64,000 nucleotides of DNA, taken from the NCBI GenBank assembly GCA_963745775.1, contig CAVUYY010000001.1, positions 1-64,000 of the forward strand, in the 5' to 3' direction. This DNA comes from Gaiellasilicea sp963745775 (GTDB lineage: Bacteria > Actinomycetota > Thermoleophilia > Gaiellales > Gaiellaceae). This document shows, piece by piece, positions 16,771 to 26,387 of the stretch. The notes below the pieces were generated by a model. The model worked only from the letters and a program-made list of their open reading frames with translations. It was not told where the DNA came from and did no database searches. The position numbers were made by a program, and so were the translations under genes. How positions within the stretch are numbered: the first letter of the stretch is position 1; each line of letters begins with the position of its first letter.

Positions 16771-17854
16771 GCTGAGCGAGCAGGGGGTCAGCGTCTGGAT
16801 CGACTCGCTGTCGCGGGAGATGCTGGAGACGGGCGAGCTGGCGCGACTGATGGAGGAGGACGCCGTCGTCGGGGTCACGTCGAACCCGACGATCTTCCAG
16901 AAGGCGCTCTCGACCGGCGAGTGGTACGACGAGCAGCTCCAGGAGGTCGTGAAGACGGAGGACGACCCGACCGAGATCTTCCTCCAGCTCGCGATCGAGG
17001 ACATCAAGCGCGCCTGCGACCTGATGCGACCGGTGTGGGATCGCGGCAAGGGCCTCGACGGCTACGTCTCGCTCGAGGTCGACCCGACGCTCGCCTACGA
17101 CCGCGAGCGCACCTTCGAGCAGGCGATGCGCCTGCACGAGGACGTCGACCGGCCGAACCTGTTCGTCAAGATCCCGGCCACCGAGCCCGGCCTCGGCGCG
17201 ATCGAGGACTCGATCGCGAAGGGCAAGTCGATCAACATCACGCTGATCTTCTCGCTCGACCGCTACAAGGCCGTCGTCGAGGCGTACCTCCGCGGGCTCG
17301 AGCGGCTCGTCGAGGCCGGCGGCGATCCCGCGCCGGTCGCGTCGGTCGCGAGCTTCTTCGTCTCGCGGGTCGACACCGAGGCCGATCGTCGGCTCGAGGA
17401 GAAGGGGAACACCGAGCTGCAGGGCAAGCTCGCGATCGCGAACGCGAAGCTCGCCTACCAGCACTACCTCGAGGCGTTCTCCGGGCCGCGCTGGGAGGCG
17501 CTCGCCGCCAAGGGCGCGACGAAGCAGCGCTGCCTCTGGGCGTCGACCTCGACGAAGAATCCCGCCTACCGCGACGTGCTCTACGTCGAGGAGCTGATCG
17601 GCCCGGCCACCGTCAACACGATGCCGGCCGAGACGATCGTCGCCTTCCAGGATCACGGCGAGGTCAAGCGCGACTCGCTCACGAGCGACGTGGAGGGGGC
17701 CGAGCAGCTCCTCGTCTCGCTTCAGGAAGCCGGGATCGACTACGACGACGTGACCGACACGCTCGAGCGCGAGGGCGTGCAGAAGTTCGCCGACTCGTTC
17801 GAGGAGCTGCTCGACGGGATCCGCGCGAAGCGCAGCGAGCTCGCGACGGCGTGA
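16748..17854 (+). CDS. tal: Transaldolase
   Basis: A 368-residue class I aldolase-like enzyme transferring a dihydroxyacetone unit in the non-oxidative pentose phosphate pathway. Blocks are GVTSNPTIFQKALS near residue 40, the Schiff-base Lys in NLFVKIPATEPGL near 135-150, and NITLIFSLDRYKAV near 165-180. The length fits the actinobacterial Tal group. It starts inside rpiB, and its stop overlaps the pgi GTG by four bases. The gene is intact, unlike all its downstream neighbours. Confidence 0.95.
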   Translation: MAKSRLHELSEQGVSVWIDSLSREMLETGELARLMEEDAVVGVTSNPTIFQKALSTGEWYDEQLQEVVKTEDDPTEIFLQLAIEDIKRACDLMRPVWDRGKGLDGYVSLEVDPTLAYDRERTFEQAMRLHEDVDRPNLFVKIPATEPGLGAIEDSIAKGKSINITLIFSLDRYKAVVEAYLRGLERLVEAGGDPAPVASVASFFVSRVDTEADRRLEEKGNTELQGKLAIANAKLAYQHYLEAFSGPRWEALAAKGATKQRCLWASTSTKNPAYRDVLYVEELIGPATVNTMPAETIVAFQDHGEVKRDSLTSDVEGAEQLLVSLQEAGIDYDDVTDTLEREGVQKFADSFEELLDGIRAKRSELATA

Positions 17855-19196
17855 CGACGCTCGTCGAGCGGATCTGGGCCCACGACGCCTCCGTCTGGAC
17901 CGGCGGCGACGAGGATCGTTGGCTCGGCTGGCTCGACGTCGTCGCCCGAATCCGGCCGCAGGTGGACGAGCTGAACGCGTTCGCGGCCGGCGCGCGGGAG
18001 CAGTTCGACCACACGGTGCTGCTCGGCATGGGCGGCTCGAGCCTCGCGCCCGAGGTGCTCCGCCGGGCGTTCGAGGTCGAGTCGTTCCACGTTCTCGACA
18101 CGACGCATCCGGCTGCGATCCGGCGTCTCGAAGGCAGCCTCGAGCTCGAGCGGACGCTCTTCGTCGTCTCCTCGAAGTCGGGTTCGACCCTCGAGACGCG
18201 TTCGCACCTCGAGTACTTCTGGGAGCAGACCGGCGGGCGCGGCGCGCAGTTCGTCGCGATCACCGATCCCGGCTCGGAGCTCGAGCGCGTCGCGACCGAG
18301 CGTGGTTTCCGGGCCGTCTTCGCCGGTGAGCCGGAGATCGGCGGCCGCTACTCGGCGCTCTCGATGTTCGGGATCGTGCCGGCGGCGCTCATGGGCGTCG
18401 ACCTCGGGCGCTTCCTGGAGCGGGCCGAGGCGATGGTCGAGGCATGTCGCGGCGAGGAGGGAAACCCGGGGCTCGAGCTCGGCCTCCGGCTGGGCGAGGG
18501 CTGGCGCGACGGCCGCGACAAGATCTGCATCGACGAGAGCACGACGGGGTTCGGCCTCTGGGCCGAGCAGCTCCTCGCCGAGTCGACCGGGAAGGAGGGC
18601 AAGGGCCTGATCCCGGCGCCGGGCGAGTCGCCCGACGGCCCCGACCGCCAGCGCGGCGAGCTCCTGCTCGACGACCCCTACGACCTCGGCGCCGAGTTCT
18701 ACCGCTGGGAGCTCGCGACGGCCGTCGCCGGTCACGTCCTCGAGATCCATCCCTTCGACCAGCCGAACGTCCAGGCGGCGAAGGACAAGACGAACGAGGT
18801 GCTCGCCGCCGGTGAGCCGGACGTCGAGCCACGTGGCTCGCTCGACGAGCTGCTCGCGCAGGCGCGAGGAGGGCGACTACGTCTGCGTCCAGGCGTTCAT
18901 CGATCCTGCGCGCGAGGACGAGCTCGCGCCGCTCATCGAGCGTGCGCACGCGACCGGCTGCGTCGTCACGTCCGGGCTCGGCCCTCGCTACCTCCACTCG
19001 ACCGGGCAGCTCCACAAGGGCGGCCCGAACACGGGCCTCTTCGTCCAGGTCGTCGACGAGCACGGGCGACGAGCTGCCGATTCCGGGGCAGGACTTCGGC
19101 TTCGCGCGCCTGATCCGCTCGCAGGCCGCGGGCGACCTCGCGGCGCTCCAGGAGCAGGGGCGTCGAGCAATCCGACTACGACTGGAGGAGCTGTAG
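17851..19196 (+). CDS. pgi: Glucose-6-phosphate isomerase (two frameshifts)
   Basis: About 447 residues when joined, converting glucose 6-phosphate and fructose 6-phosphate. SIS-fold motifs include LLGMGGSSLAPEVLRRAF, VVSSKSGSTLET and the active-site stretch GRYSALSMFG. Frame changes occur near 18865 and near 19070, with the C-terminus TSGLGPRYLHSTGQ then IPGQDFGFARLIRSQA. The sequence resembles the Pgi half of the bifunctional Tal-Pgi fusions found in some bacteria; here the two are separate genes overlapping by GTGA. Confidence 0.88.
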
Positions 19197-19199
19197 CGA

Positions 19200-20106
19200 T
19201 GAAGACTCGGGATGGTCGGCCTCGGCCGGATGGGCTCCGGGATGACGAAGCGGCTCGAAGGCGACGGGCACGAGGTGAAGACCTTCGATCCGAAGGTCGA
19301 GTCGACCGCGAAGACGCTCCGCGCGCTCGCCAAGCAGCTCGACCGCCGCGCCACGTCTGGGTGATGGTGCCGTCCGGCGAGATCACCGAGGACACCGTCC
19401 AGAAGCTGCTCGGGATCCTCGAGCCCGGCGACACGATCGTCGACGGCGGCAACTCGAACTTCCGCGACTCGCAGCGCCGCCACAAGGAGGCGCGCAAGGC
19501 GAAGATCTCGTTCGTCGACGCGGGCGTCTCGGGCGGGATCTGGGGGCTCGAGGTCGGCTTCTGCCTGATGGTCGGCGGCGACAAGGCACCGGTGAAGCGG
19601 CTTCGCCCGATCTTCGAGTCGCTCGCGCCCGAGGACGGCTTCGCCCACGTCGGGCCGTCCGGCGCCGGCCACTTCACGAAGATGATCCACAACGGGATCG
19701 AGTACGGCCTGATGCAGGCCTACGCCGAGGGGTTCGAGATCATGCGCCACTCCGAGTTCCCGCTCGACCTGCGCAGAGGTGGCGGGAATCTGGCGGCACG
19801 GCTCGGTCGTTCGCTCCTGGCTGCTCGAGCTTCTCTGCGCGGCCTTCGAGAAGGAGGGCCACCACCTCGACAGAACGTCGCGCCCTTCGTCGAGGACTCG
19901 GGCGAAGGCCGCTGGACGATCGCCGAGGCGATTGCACGAGGACATCCCGGCGCCGGTGATCTCCGCGGCCCTGTTCGCGCGCTTCTCGTCGCGCCAGTCC
20001 GAGGGCGACTTCTCCGCCCGGGTGCAATGCGGCGCTCCGGAACCAGTTCGGCGGCCATGCGGTCAAGGCTCTCGAGCAGGCGAAGACCGGGCCAGATCCG
20101 CGGTGA
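19200..20106 (+). CDS. gnd: 6-phosphogluconate dehydrogenase, short form (several frameshifts)
   Basis: Oxidative decarboxylation of 6-phosphogluconate to ribulose 5-phosphate. Restored blocks are MVGLGRMGSGMTKRLEGDGH (Rossmann fold), MVPSGEITEDTV, IVDGGNSNFRDSQRR, VSGGIWGLEVGFCLMVGG and GHFTKMIHNGIEYGLMQAYA with the catalytic Lys. The total is about 300 residues, matching the short GntZ/YqeC-type enzymes, not the 470-residue form. At least five frame changes (about 19206, 19345, 19785, 19860-19935, 20030) break it, yet no motif is lost. GGAGGAG precedes the ATG. The last codons overlap the zwf GTG. Confidence 0.82.
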
Positions 20107-21616
20107 GCTCGACTCCGCGGAGAACCCGCTGCTCGAAGGGCTGCGCCTGCGCCGCACGCCGGAGCCGTGCGCGCTCGTCATCTTCGGCGCCTCCGGCGAC
20201 CTGACCCAGCGCAAGCTCTTCCCCGCGCTCTACTCGCTCGCCGTACCGGCGGCTTGCTGCCCGAGCAGTTCGGGATCGTCGGCGTCGCTCGCAGCGAGCA
20301 GACGACCAAGGATTGGGTCGCGGCGATGAAGAAGGCGGTGCAGACGCACAGCCGGGACGAGTTCAAGCAGGACGTCTGGAGCTCGCTCGCCGATGCGATG
20401 CACTACGTCGCCACCGACTTCGCCGACGACCGAGGGCGAGGACGCGGTCGTCGAGGTGCTGCGCTCGCTCGACGAGAAGCGTGGGACTGCGGGGAACCGC
20501 GTCTACTACCTCGCCGTCCCGCCCGCCGCGTTCGAGACGATCGTCAACGAGCTCGGCGAGCGGCGCGGGAGCGAGGGCTGGACGCGGCTGATCGTCGAGA
20601 AGCCGTTCGGCCACGACCACGCCTCCGCCGACGAGCTGAACGCGATCCTGAAGCAGTGGTTCCGCGAGGAGGAGGTCTTCCGGATCGACCACTACCTCGG
20701 CAAGGAGACGGTGCAGAACATGCTGGCCCTCCGCTTCGCGAACGGGATCTTCGAGCCGATCTGGAACCGCCAGTTCATCGACCACGTCCAGATCACCGTC
20801 GCCGAGTCGATCGGAGTCGAGGGGCGCGCCGGGTTCTACGAGTCCGCCGGCGTGATCCGCGACATCTTCCAGAACCATCTGCTCCAGCTGATCGCGCTGA
20901 CGGCGATGGAGCCGCCGATCGACTTCACCGCCGACTCGGTCCGCAACGAGAAGGTGAAGGTGCTCCGCTCGCTGCACACGCCCGGGCCGAAGTCGGTCGT
21001 GCGCGGCCAGTACGGGCGGGGATTCGTCGAGGGCGAGGAGGTTCCCGGCTATCGCGACGAGCCGGACGTCGCGCCCGACTCGACCACCGAGACGTTCATC
21101 GCCGCCAAGCTCTACGTCGACAACTGGCGCTGGGCCGACACGCCGTTCTACGTGCGCGCCGGCAAGCGGATGGCGCGGCGCGAGACCGCGATCGCGATCC
21201 AGTTCCAGCGCGCGCCGCACCCGCCGTTCGCGGAGATCGCGGGCGACGGTCTGCGACCGAACGTGCTCCTGATCCACGTCCAGCCGGACGAGGGTGTCTC
21301 GCTCGCGATCGGGGCGAAGGTGCCGGGGCAAGGGATGTCGATCCGGACCGTGCACATGGACTTCCTCTACGGCGGCGCCTTCCGCACCGGGCTTCCCGAG
21401 GCGTACGAGCGGCTGATCCTGGACGCGATGCTCGGCGACGCGACGCTCTTCACCCGCTCGGACGAGGTGGACGAGCAGTGGGAGCTCGTCGACTCGATCG
21501 TCGCCGCCTGGCGACGCGACCGGCCGAACTTCCCGAACTACGAGGCGGGAACCTGGGGGCCGCGCAGCGCCGACGAGCTGATCCATCGCGACGGGCGGAG
21601 CTGGAGGCGGCATTGA
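20103..21616 (+). CDS. zwf: Glucose-6-phosphate dehydrogenase (three frameshifts)
   Basis: About 500 residues when joined; it oxidises glucose 6-phosphate to 6-phosphogluconolactone and is the first NADPH source of the oxidative pathway. The N-terminus is VIFGASGDLTQRKLFPALY; the catalytic region is RIDHYLGKETVQNMLALRFAN; later blocks are NHLLQLIALTAMEPP and YVRAGKRMARRET. Frame changes lie near 20113, 20250 and 20435; from 20440 to the stop the gene is clean. Its stop overlaps the opcA TTG start. The gene order gnd-zwf-opcA is consistent with one oxidative-branch transcript. Confidence 0.9.
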
Positions 21617-22458
21617 GCGTCGTCTCGGATGTGGAGCGGCAGCTCGAAGAGCTGCGCCAGCTGGAGGGCGCCGACGGCACGCCGGATCTGCGGACGAGCG
21701 TGATGACCCACATCGCGTGGGCGCCCCCGAAGTGGGCGGCTGCCGCACGCCGGACGCTCGCGGGCCTCGAGGAGCGCCATCCGTCGCGGACGATCCTGCT
21801 CTTCCCCGAGCCGCGAGGGCGGGACGGCGTCGACGTCGCGGTGACGATGCAGTGCTTCGCGATGCACGGTGTCTCGCATGAGGTGTGCTCGGAGGTGATC
21901 GAGCTTCGGCTCGGGGGCAAGCGCGCCCAGGCGCCGGCCTCGATCGTGCAGCCGCTCCTGATCTCCGACCTGCCCACGTTCTGCCGCTGGCGCGGTGAGC
22001 CGCCGTGGGGGAAGCCCGAGCTCGAGCAGCTCGTCGACGTCTGCGACCGGCTCGTCGTCGACTCCTCCGAGTGGACGCGGGTGCCGGCCGCGTACGAGAG
22101 TCTGGCGGCGCTCTTCGACCGGGTTGCGGTCTCGGACATCGCCTGGGGCGCGGCGGCGTGATTGGCGCGGCCGGCTGGCCGAGCTCTGGCCGGAGATCCA
22201 GCAAGGCCGAGCGGCTGTCGGTGACCGGGCCGAAGGCGGACGCGGTCCTGCTCGCCGGCTGGCTGCGCTCGCGCCTCCGGCGGGAGGTCGCGCTGACGCC
22301 GGCGCTCGGCGCGAGGAGCTCGACGCGGGTCGCCGTGGACGGGGTCGTCGTCGACACTCCGCGTGCGGGGGCCGCCGACCGCGAGCGATCTCCTCTCGGC
22401 CGAACTCGACGTCTTCGGCCGCGATCCGATCTACGAGGCGGCGGTCGAGGCTGCCTGA
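21613..22458 (+). CDS. opcA: OpcA, glucose-6-phosphate dehydrogenase assembly protein (frameshifts)
   Basis: OpcA is an allosteric/assembly partner of Zwf in cyanobacteria and actinobacteria. It starts at TTG 21613 inside the zwf stop. The clean first 180 residues carry RTSVMTHIAWAP, ERHPSRTILLFPEP and DLPTFCRWRGEPPW; then CDRLVVDSSEW. After 22150 the protein continues through other frames as WRGRLAELWPEIQ, KADAVLLAGWLRSRL and PPTASDLLSAELDVFGRDP, ending with a TGA at 22456-22458. Three frame changes are needed. The total is about 280 residues. Confidence 0.8.
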
Positions 22459-22510
22459 GGCCGGTCGGGCCGAGTTCGAGCGCGCCGTCCGCGAGTTTCG
22501 GCTCGACGAG

Positions 22511-23179
22511 GTGCGGCTCGACGACGCGGCGCTCGACGTCGCCCGCGGCTCGCTCGAGCGAACCGGGCTCTTCGTCCTCGGCGAGTTCCACGGGATCGCC
22601 GAGACGGCGAGCGCGATCCTGACGCTGGTGCGGAGGCTCGGCGTGCGTTCTCTCGGCCTCGAGTGGTCGTTCGACGAGGTGGGAGCCGTGATCGAGGAGC
22701 TCATGAGAACGGGACGATTCGACCTCGATGCGATCTGGGCGATCCCCGCTGGAGGCGATCTCTTCGCCGGCGACGGCCGCTTCACCGCCGAGTTGGTGCG
22801 GGTGCTAGAGCATCAGATCCAGTCGGGCGAGTTGACCGCGGTCGTCCCGATCGACCGGCTCGACCAGGAGCCGGCGCTCGTGGTCGACCGCGAGATGGAC
22901 ATGGCGGAGCGGCTCCTCGAGCACCGGCGGCCCGGTGATCCGATGCTGGTCGTGCCGGGCTACTTCCACGCGTCCCGCACGCCGTTCGACGGTTTCGAGC
23001 CGATGTTCGTCCACCTCGAACGGGCGCTGCCGGGCCTCGCCAACGGTGCGCTCGAGTTCGGCGAGGGTGCCGGCTACTCGCGCGGCGAACAGTCCGTGCG
23101 CCCGCTCGACCGCCCGTTCGACGCGGTCTACCGCCTGGAGCGCGCAACGCCGGCCACCGTCCCGGCCCGACGGGCCTGA
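22511..23179 (+). CDS. ChaN/erythromycin-esterase-like hypothetical protein
   Basis: About 222 residues. The clearest motif is LGEFHGIAETASAILTLVRR with GLEWSFDEVG after it, the GExHGxxE pattern shared by the ChaN/Tiki and erythromycin-esterase-type fold (metal or haem binding, or hydrolysis). Further down, VVPGYFHASRTPF holds another conserved-looking His. No signal peptide is visible. It follows opcA directly and is probably co-transcribed. The start is uncertain: GTG 22511 is used, but the frame is open upstream to the opcA stop. I do not recognise a characterised homologue. Confidence 0.55.
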   Translation: MRLDDAALDVARGSLERTGLFVLGEFHGIAETASAILTLVRRLGVRSLGLEWSFDEVGAVIEELMRTGRFDLDAIWAIPAGGDLFAGDGRFTAELVRVLEHQIQSGELTAVVPIDRLDQEPALVVDREMDMAERLLEHRRPGDPMLVVPGYFHASRTPFDGFEPMFVHLERALPGLANGALEFGEGAGYSRGEQSVRPLDRPFDAVYRLERATPATVPARRA

Positions 23180-23206
23180 ACGGGCCGCGTCCGGGTCCGA
23201 GCGCGC

Positions 23207-23938
23207 TCAGCCGTTCAGCGCGCTGAGCGCTTCGTCGTGCAGCAAGCCGTTCGAGGCGAGCGCGCTGCCGCCGTCGGCGCGATCCACTCCGGAAAGGTCG
23301 GTCAGCCTCCCGCCCGCCTCCTCGACGATCAGCTTCGGCGCCGCCAGATCCCACAGATTCGCCGTCGACTCGACGCAGAGGTCGACGGCGCCCTCGGCCA
23401 GCAGCATGTACTGCCAGAAGTCGCCGAAGCCGCGCGGCGCCCAGCTCCGCTCGCGCCAGCGCGAGGAAGCGCTCGTCGGCTCCGTGCAGGCTCGTGTACG
23501 TGAGCACGGCGTCCTCGATCCGCTCGACCGCGAGACGCGAAGCGAGCGCCCGTCGGCCACCGCGCCCTGGCCGCGGACGGCCCACCAGCGCCTGCCGAGC
23601 GCCGGCGCCGAGACGACGGCGACGCGATCCTCGAGCGCGATCAGCGTCGCGAAGATCGGGATCCCGCGGACGTAGTTCTTCGTCGCGTCGATCGGATCGA
23701 GGATCCAGCGCTCGCCGTCGCCCTCGTCGGCGCCGTACTCCTCGCCGAGCACGCGCTCGCCGGGCCGCTCGGCCGCGATCCGCTCGCGCAGGCGCTCCTC
23801 GACGGCCCGGTCGGCCTCCGAGACGGGCGTCAGATCCGGCTTCGTCTCGACGCGGAGGTCGCTCGCGCCGAAGCGCGCGAGCGTGATCGCATCGGCGTCG
23901 TCGGCCAGCGAGAGCGCGAATTCGAGCTCTGGCGTCAC
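23207..23938 (-). CDS. Inositol monophosphatase/histidinol-phosphatase family protein (frameshifts)
   Basis: A 243-residue lithium-sensitive-phosphatase-family protein, Mg-dependent. Motifs are LGEEYGADEG (metal Glu), WILDPIDATKNYVRGIP (metal Asp residues) and WDLAAPKLIVEEAGG (third metal site). Between about 23440 and 23550 the family sequence (VERIEDAVLTYTSLHGADE) runs in another frame, so two compensating one-base errors are likely. GTG 23938 overlaps the amidase stop by four bases. Members hydrolyse inositol phosphate, histidinol phosphate or fructose bisphosphate; the substrate is not decided. Confidence 0.78.
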   Translation of the reverse strand: MTPELEFALSLADDADAITLARFGASDLRVETKPDLTPVSEADRAVEERLRERIAAERPGERVLGEEYGADEGDGERWILDPIDATKNYVRGIPIFATLIALEDRVAVVSAPALGRRWWAVRGQGAVADGRSLRVSRSSGSRTPCSRTRACTEPTSASSRWRERSWAPRGFGDFWQYMLLAEGAVDLCVESTANLWDLAAPKLIVEEAGGRLTDLSGVDRADGGSALASNGLLHDEALSALNG

Positions 23939-25065
23939 AGCGCCGCCTCGAGCAGCCGGCCGGCGGCGAGCACGAGCGCGTCGGCGCCGGGACGGCCCAC
24001 GAGCTGGACGGACGCCGGCAGATCCGTCCTCCGCGGCTCCGCACGGGAGCGCGAGCGCGGGCCAGCCGAGCGCCGAGAAGGGGAACGTGAACCGGATCAG
24101 CGACTCGCGCACCTCGAGATCGCCGGTGCCGCCCGCGCCGAGCGGCGGTGCGACGATCGGCAGCGTCGGCGTGAGGATCGAGGTCGAGTCCCGACATCGC
24201 CTCGCTCATCCGCACCTCGTACTCCGCCCGCAGGCGAGCCCCGCGCTCGACCTCGGAGTCGCGGACGGCGAAGCAGCGCTCGAGCTTGATCCGAACGTCT
24301 TCGCCGTAGCCGTCCGCGGCTCTGCGCGAAGAGCTCGCGGTGGACGTCGGCGACCTCGCGCATGAACGGCGCGTAGACGGCCGGATCGGGGAACGGGAGC
24401 TCAACGATCCGGCGGCGCGGGAACAGCGCCGCGGCGCCCTCGACCCGGCGCCCGCACGAGCGGGTCGGCGAGCTCCGTCCAGGCGACCCCGACCTCGAGC
24501 TTCCTCGAGCGACTCGAGCCCCGCCGGCTCGAAGCTCCGGGACGAGGTGGCCGAGCAGCGTCCTCGCAGCCGGCGACATCCCGCGCCATCGGCCCGCCGG
24601 TGTCGAAGCTCGCGGCGAGCGGCCAGCAGCGCTCGAGCGAGACGAGCCCATGGCTCGGCTTGAAGCCGACGATTCCGCAACACGCCGCGGGGATCCGGAT
24701 CGAGCCCGCCGAATCGGTGCCGAGCGCCGCATCCGCAAGCCCGGCCGCAAGCGCCGCCGCCGAGCCGCCGCTCGACCCACCGGCGACTCGTCCGGGCGCG
24801 GCGGGATTCGGAACGGCGCCGAAGTGCGGGTTCTCGGAGGTCGTGCCGTAGGCGAACTCGTGCAGGTTGGTCTTGCCGACGACGCGAGTAGCCGGCAGCC
24901 TCGAGGACGGCCACCGCCGGCGCCGTCTCGCTCGGGACGTGCTCGGCGAAGATGCCGGACCCGTACGTCGTCGCGAGGCCGGCGGTGTCGAAGAGGTCCT
25001 TCACGGCCAGGCGGATTCCCGGCTCCGACCGAGGCCGGCCGGGCGAGGAAGATCCCGTCGCCCAT
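23935..25065 (-). CDS. Amidase-signature family protein, GatA-like (many frameshifts)
   Basis: About 375 residues when joined. Visible blocks are RLAVKDLFDTAGLATTYGSG with the catalytic Lys, the Gly/Ser-rich amidase signature (in scattered frames around 24730-24800), and PFSALGWPALALPCG near the C-terminus. The family uses a Ser-cisSer-Lys triad to hydrolyse amides or, in GatA, to make Gln-tRNA. The protein is shorter than GatA (about 480) and no gatB or gatC is nearby, so a general amidase is more likely. At least five frame changes are required, the worst of any gene here. The first ATG is 25065. Confidence 0.6.
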
Positions 25066-25075
25066 GACGGCGCCG

Positions 25076-25201
25076 CTAATCGAGCGCGAGATAGAGCAGC
25101 GCGACGCCGACGGTGCCGGCGAAGAGGACGATGAAGACGGCGAAGAGGAGCCAGCCGAGGACGAGGTTCTTGCGCTCCTGCTCGGGCGTCAGCATCGTCA
25201 T
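25076..25201 (-). CDS. 41-residue single-helix membrane peptide
   Basis: A short open frame with ATG directly after the ctaB stop (TAG-ATG). The N-terminus is MTMLTPEQERKNLVLG; then comes one hydrophobic helix of about 23 residues (WLLFAVFIVLFAGTVGVALL) and a very short tail YLALD. The position at the end of the ctaC-ctaD-ctaB set and the topology suggest a small accessory subunit or assembly peptide of the oxidase, comparable in size to subunit IV-like peptides, but I do not recognise it. Confidence 0.6.
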   Translation of the reverse strand: MTMLTPEQERKNLVLGWLLFAVFIVLFAGTVGVALLYLALD

Positions 25202-26387
25202 CTAGAGCACGACCGGGTTGACGGCGGCCGCGACGAAGAGCAGCGCCAGGTAGAGGAGCGAGTAGTGGAAGAGCAGGCCGGCGCGGCGGCGGCTGGGCTC
25301 GCGCCGGAGCTGCCAGGCAAGCCAGAGGAAGAGTCCTCCGAGCAGGACGGCCGCTGCGACGTAGACCGGCCCGAACCAGAAGCCGACGACGAGCGTGAAC
25401 GCGACGAGCACGACCGAGTAGACGACGATCTGCCGCGTCGTCTCGCTCTCCCCGCGCACGACCGGCAGCATCGGCACCTTCGCCGCGGCGTAGCTCTCCT
25501 TCAGGAGGAGTGCAAGCGCCCAGAAGTGCGGCGGCGTCCAGAGGAAGACGATCAGGAAGAGCCAGACGCGCGGGCAGCGCCAGGTTTCCCGTCGCGGCGG
25601 CGTAGCCCACGAGCGGCGGGACGGCGCCCGCTGCGCCGCCGATCACGATGTTCTGCGACGTCGTCCGCTTCAGCCAGCGGGTGTAGACGAGGACGTAGAA
25701 GAGGCCGCCGACGAGCGCGAGCACTGCGGCGAAGACGTTGACGACGCTCGCGAGGAGGACGAACGAGAGCGCGGAGAGGACGACCCCGAACTCGAGCGCC
25801 CGCGCCGGCGGCACGCGACCGGCCGCGACCGGTCGCTTCTCGGTGCGCTTGCCCATCAGCCGGTCGATGTCTCGGTCGAGTAGGTGGTTGAGCGCGCTCG
25901 CGCCGCCGCACGCGAGCGCGAGACCGACCATCGCCGCGACGAAGAGCCCGAGCGGCGGCACGCCGTTCGCGCCGACGAACATCCCCGCCGCGCCGGTCAC
26001 GAGGAGCAGCGACATGATCCGCGGCTTCGTCAGCGTCACGTAGTCCCGCCACGGTCCTGCCTCGACGCCCGAGCCTCGGAAGCACTGCACAGCCGAGACG
26101 CATGCGGCGGCGAGCGAGACCGAGGCGAGCGCGAGGTGCAGGCCTGGCAGCGTCACAGCCGCGGCAGCTCCGAACAGGACGAGCGCTGCGAGCGCGGGAA
26201 CGAGGAGTCGCCGGTGCGCGATCCACGCGGCCACCGAGACGGCGACGAGCGGCGGCACGGCGAGCGCCGAGACGTACTCGTGCCCGAGCCCGAGCGTCCC
26301 GGAGACGACGGCGAGCAGCGTCCCCGCCACGCCGAGCAGCGCAGCGAGCTGCAGCCAGAAACCGGGTCTCGACGTGCTAGAGCGCAC
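25202..26387 (-). CDS. ctaB: Protohaem IX farnesyltransferase (haem O synthase) with N-terminal membrane extension (frameshift)
   Basis: A UbiA-family membrane prenyltransferase converting haem B to haem O for the oxidase. The core starts near residue 115 with WRDYVTLTKPRIMSLLLVTG; NHLLDRDIDRLMGKRTEKRP carries the first Asp-rich site, and YTRWLKRTTSQNIVIGGAAG follows. One frame change near 25560 precedes the C-terminal helices (from VPMLPVVRGESETTRQIV). The first about 110 residues form about four extra hydrophobic segments with His in GLGHEY, AWIAHRR and PGLHLA, not present in ordinary CtaB; they may be half of a CtaA-like domain. The GTG start overlaps the ctaD end by 11 bases. Confidence 0.85.

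Noticed and set aside
17851..19196. Bifunctional transaldolase/glucose-6-phosphate isomerase fusion
   Set aside because: tal has its own TGA overlapping the pgi GTG; the two are separate genes despite resemblance of the order to known fusions.
16298..22458. True pseudogenes in the pentose phosphate operon
   Set aside because: Motifs remain intact on both sides of every frame change, the joints often sit in homopolymers, and losing rpiB, pgi, gnd and zwf together is biologically unlikely.
22782..26387. A 1201-codon minus-strand open frame
   Set aside because: It is a chance run through ctaB, the amidase and the IMPase-like gene in mixed frames, then antisense to the ChaN-like gene; the individual genes explain every recognisable part.
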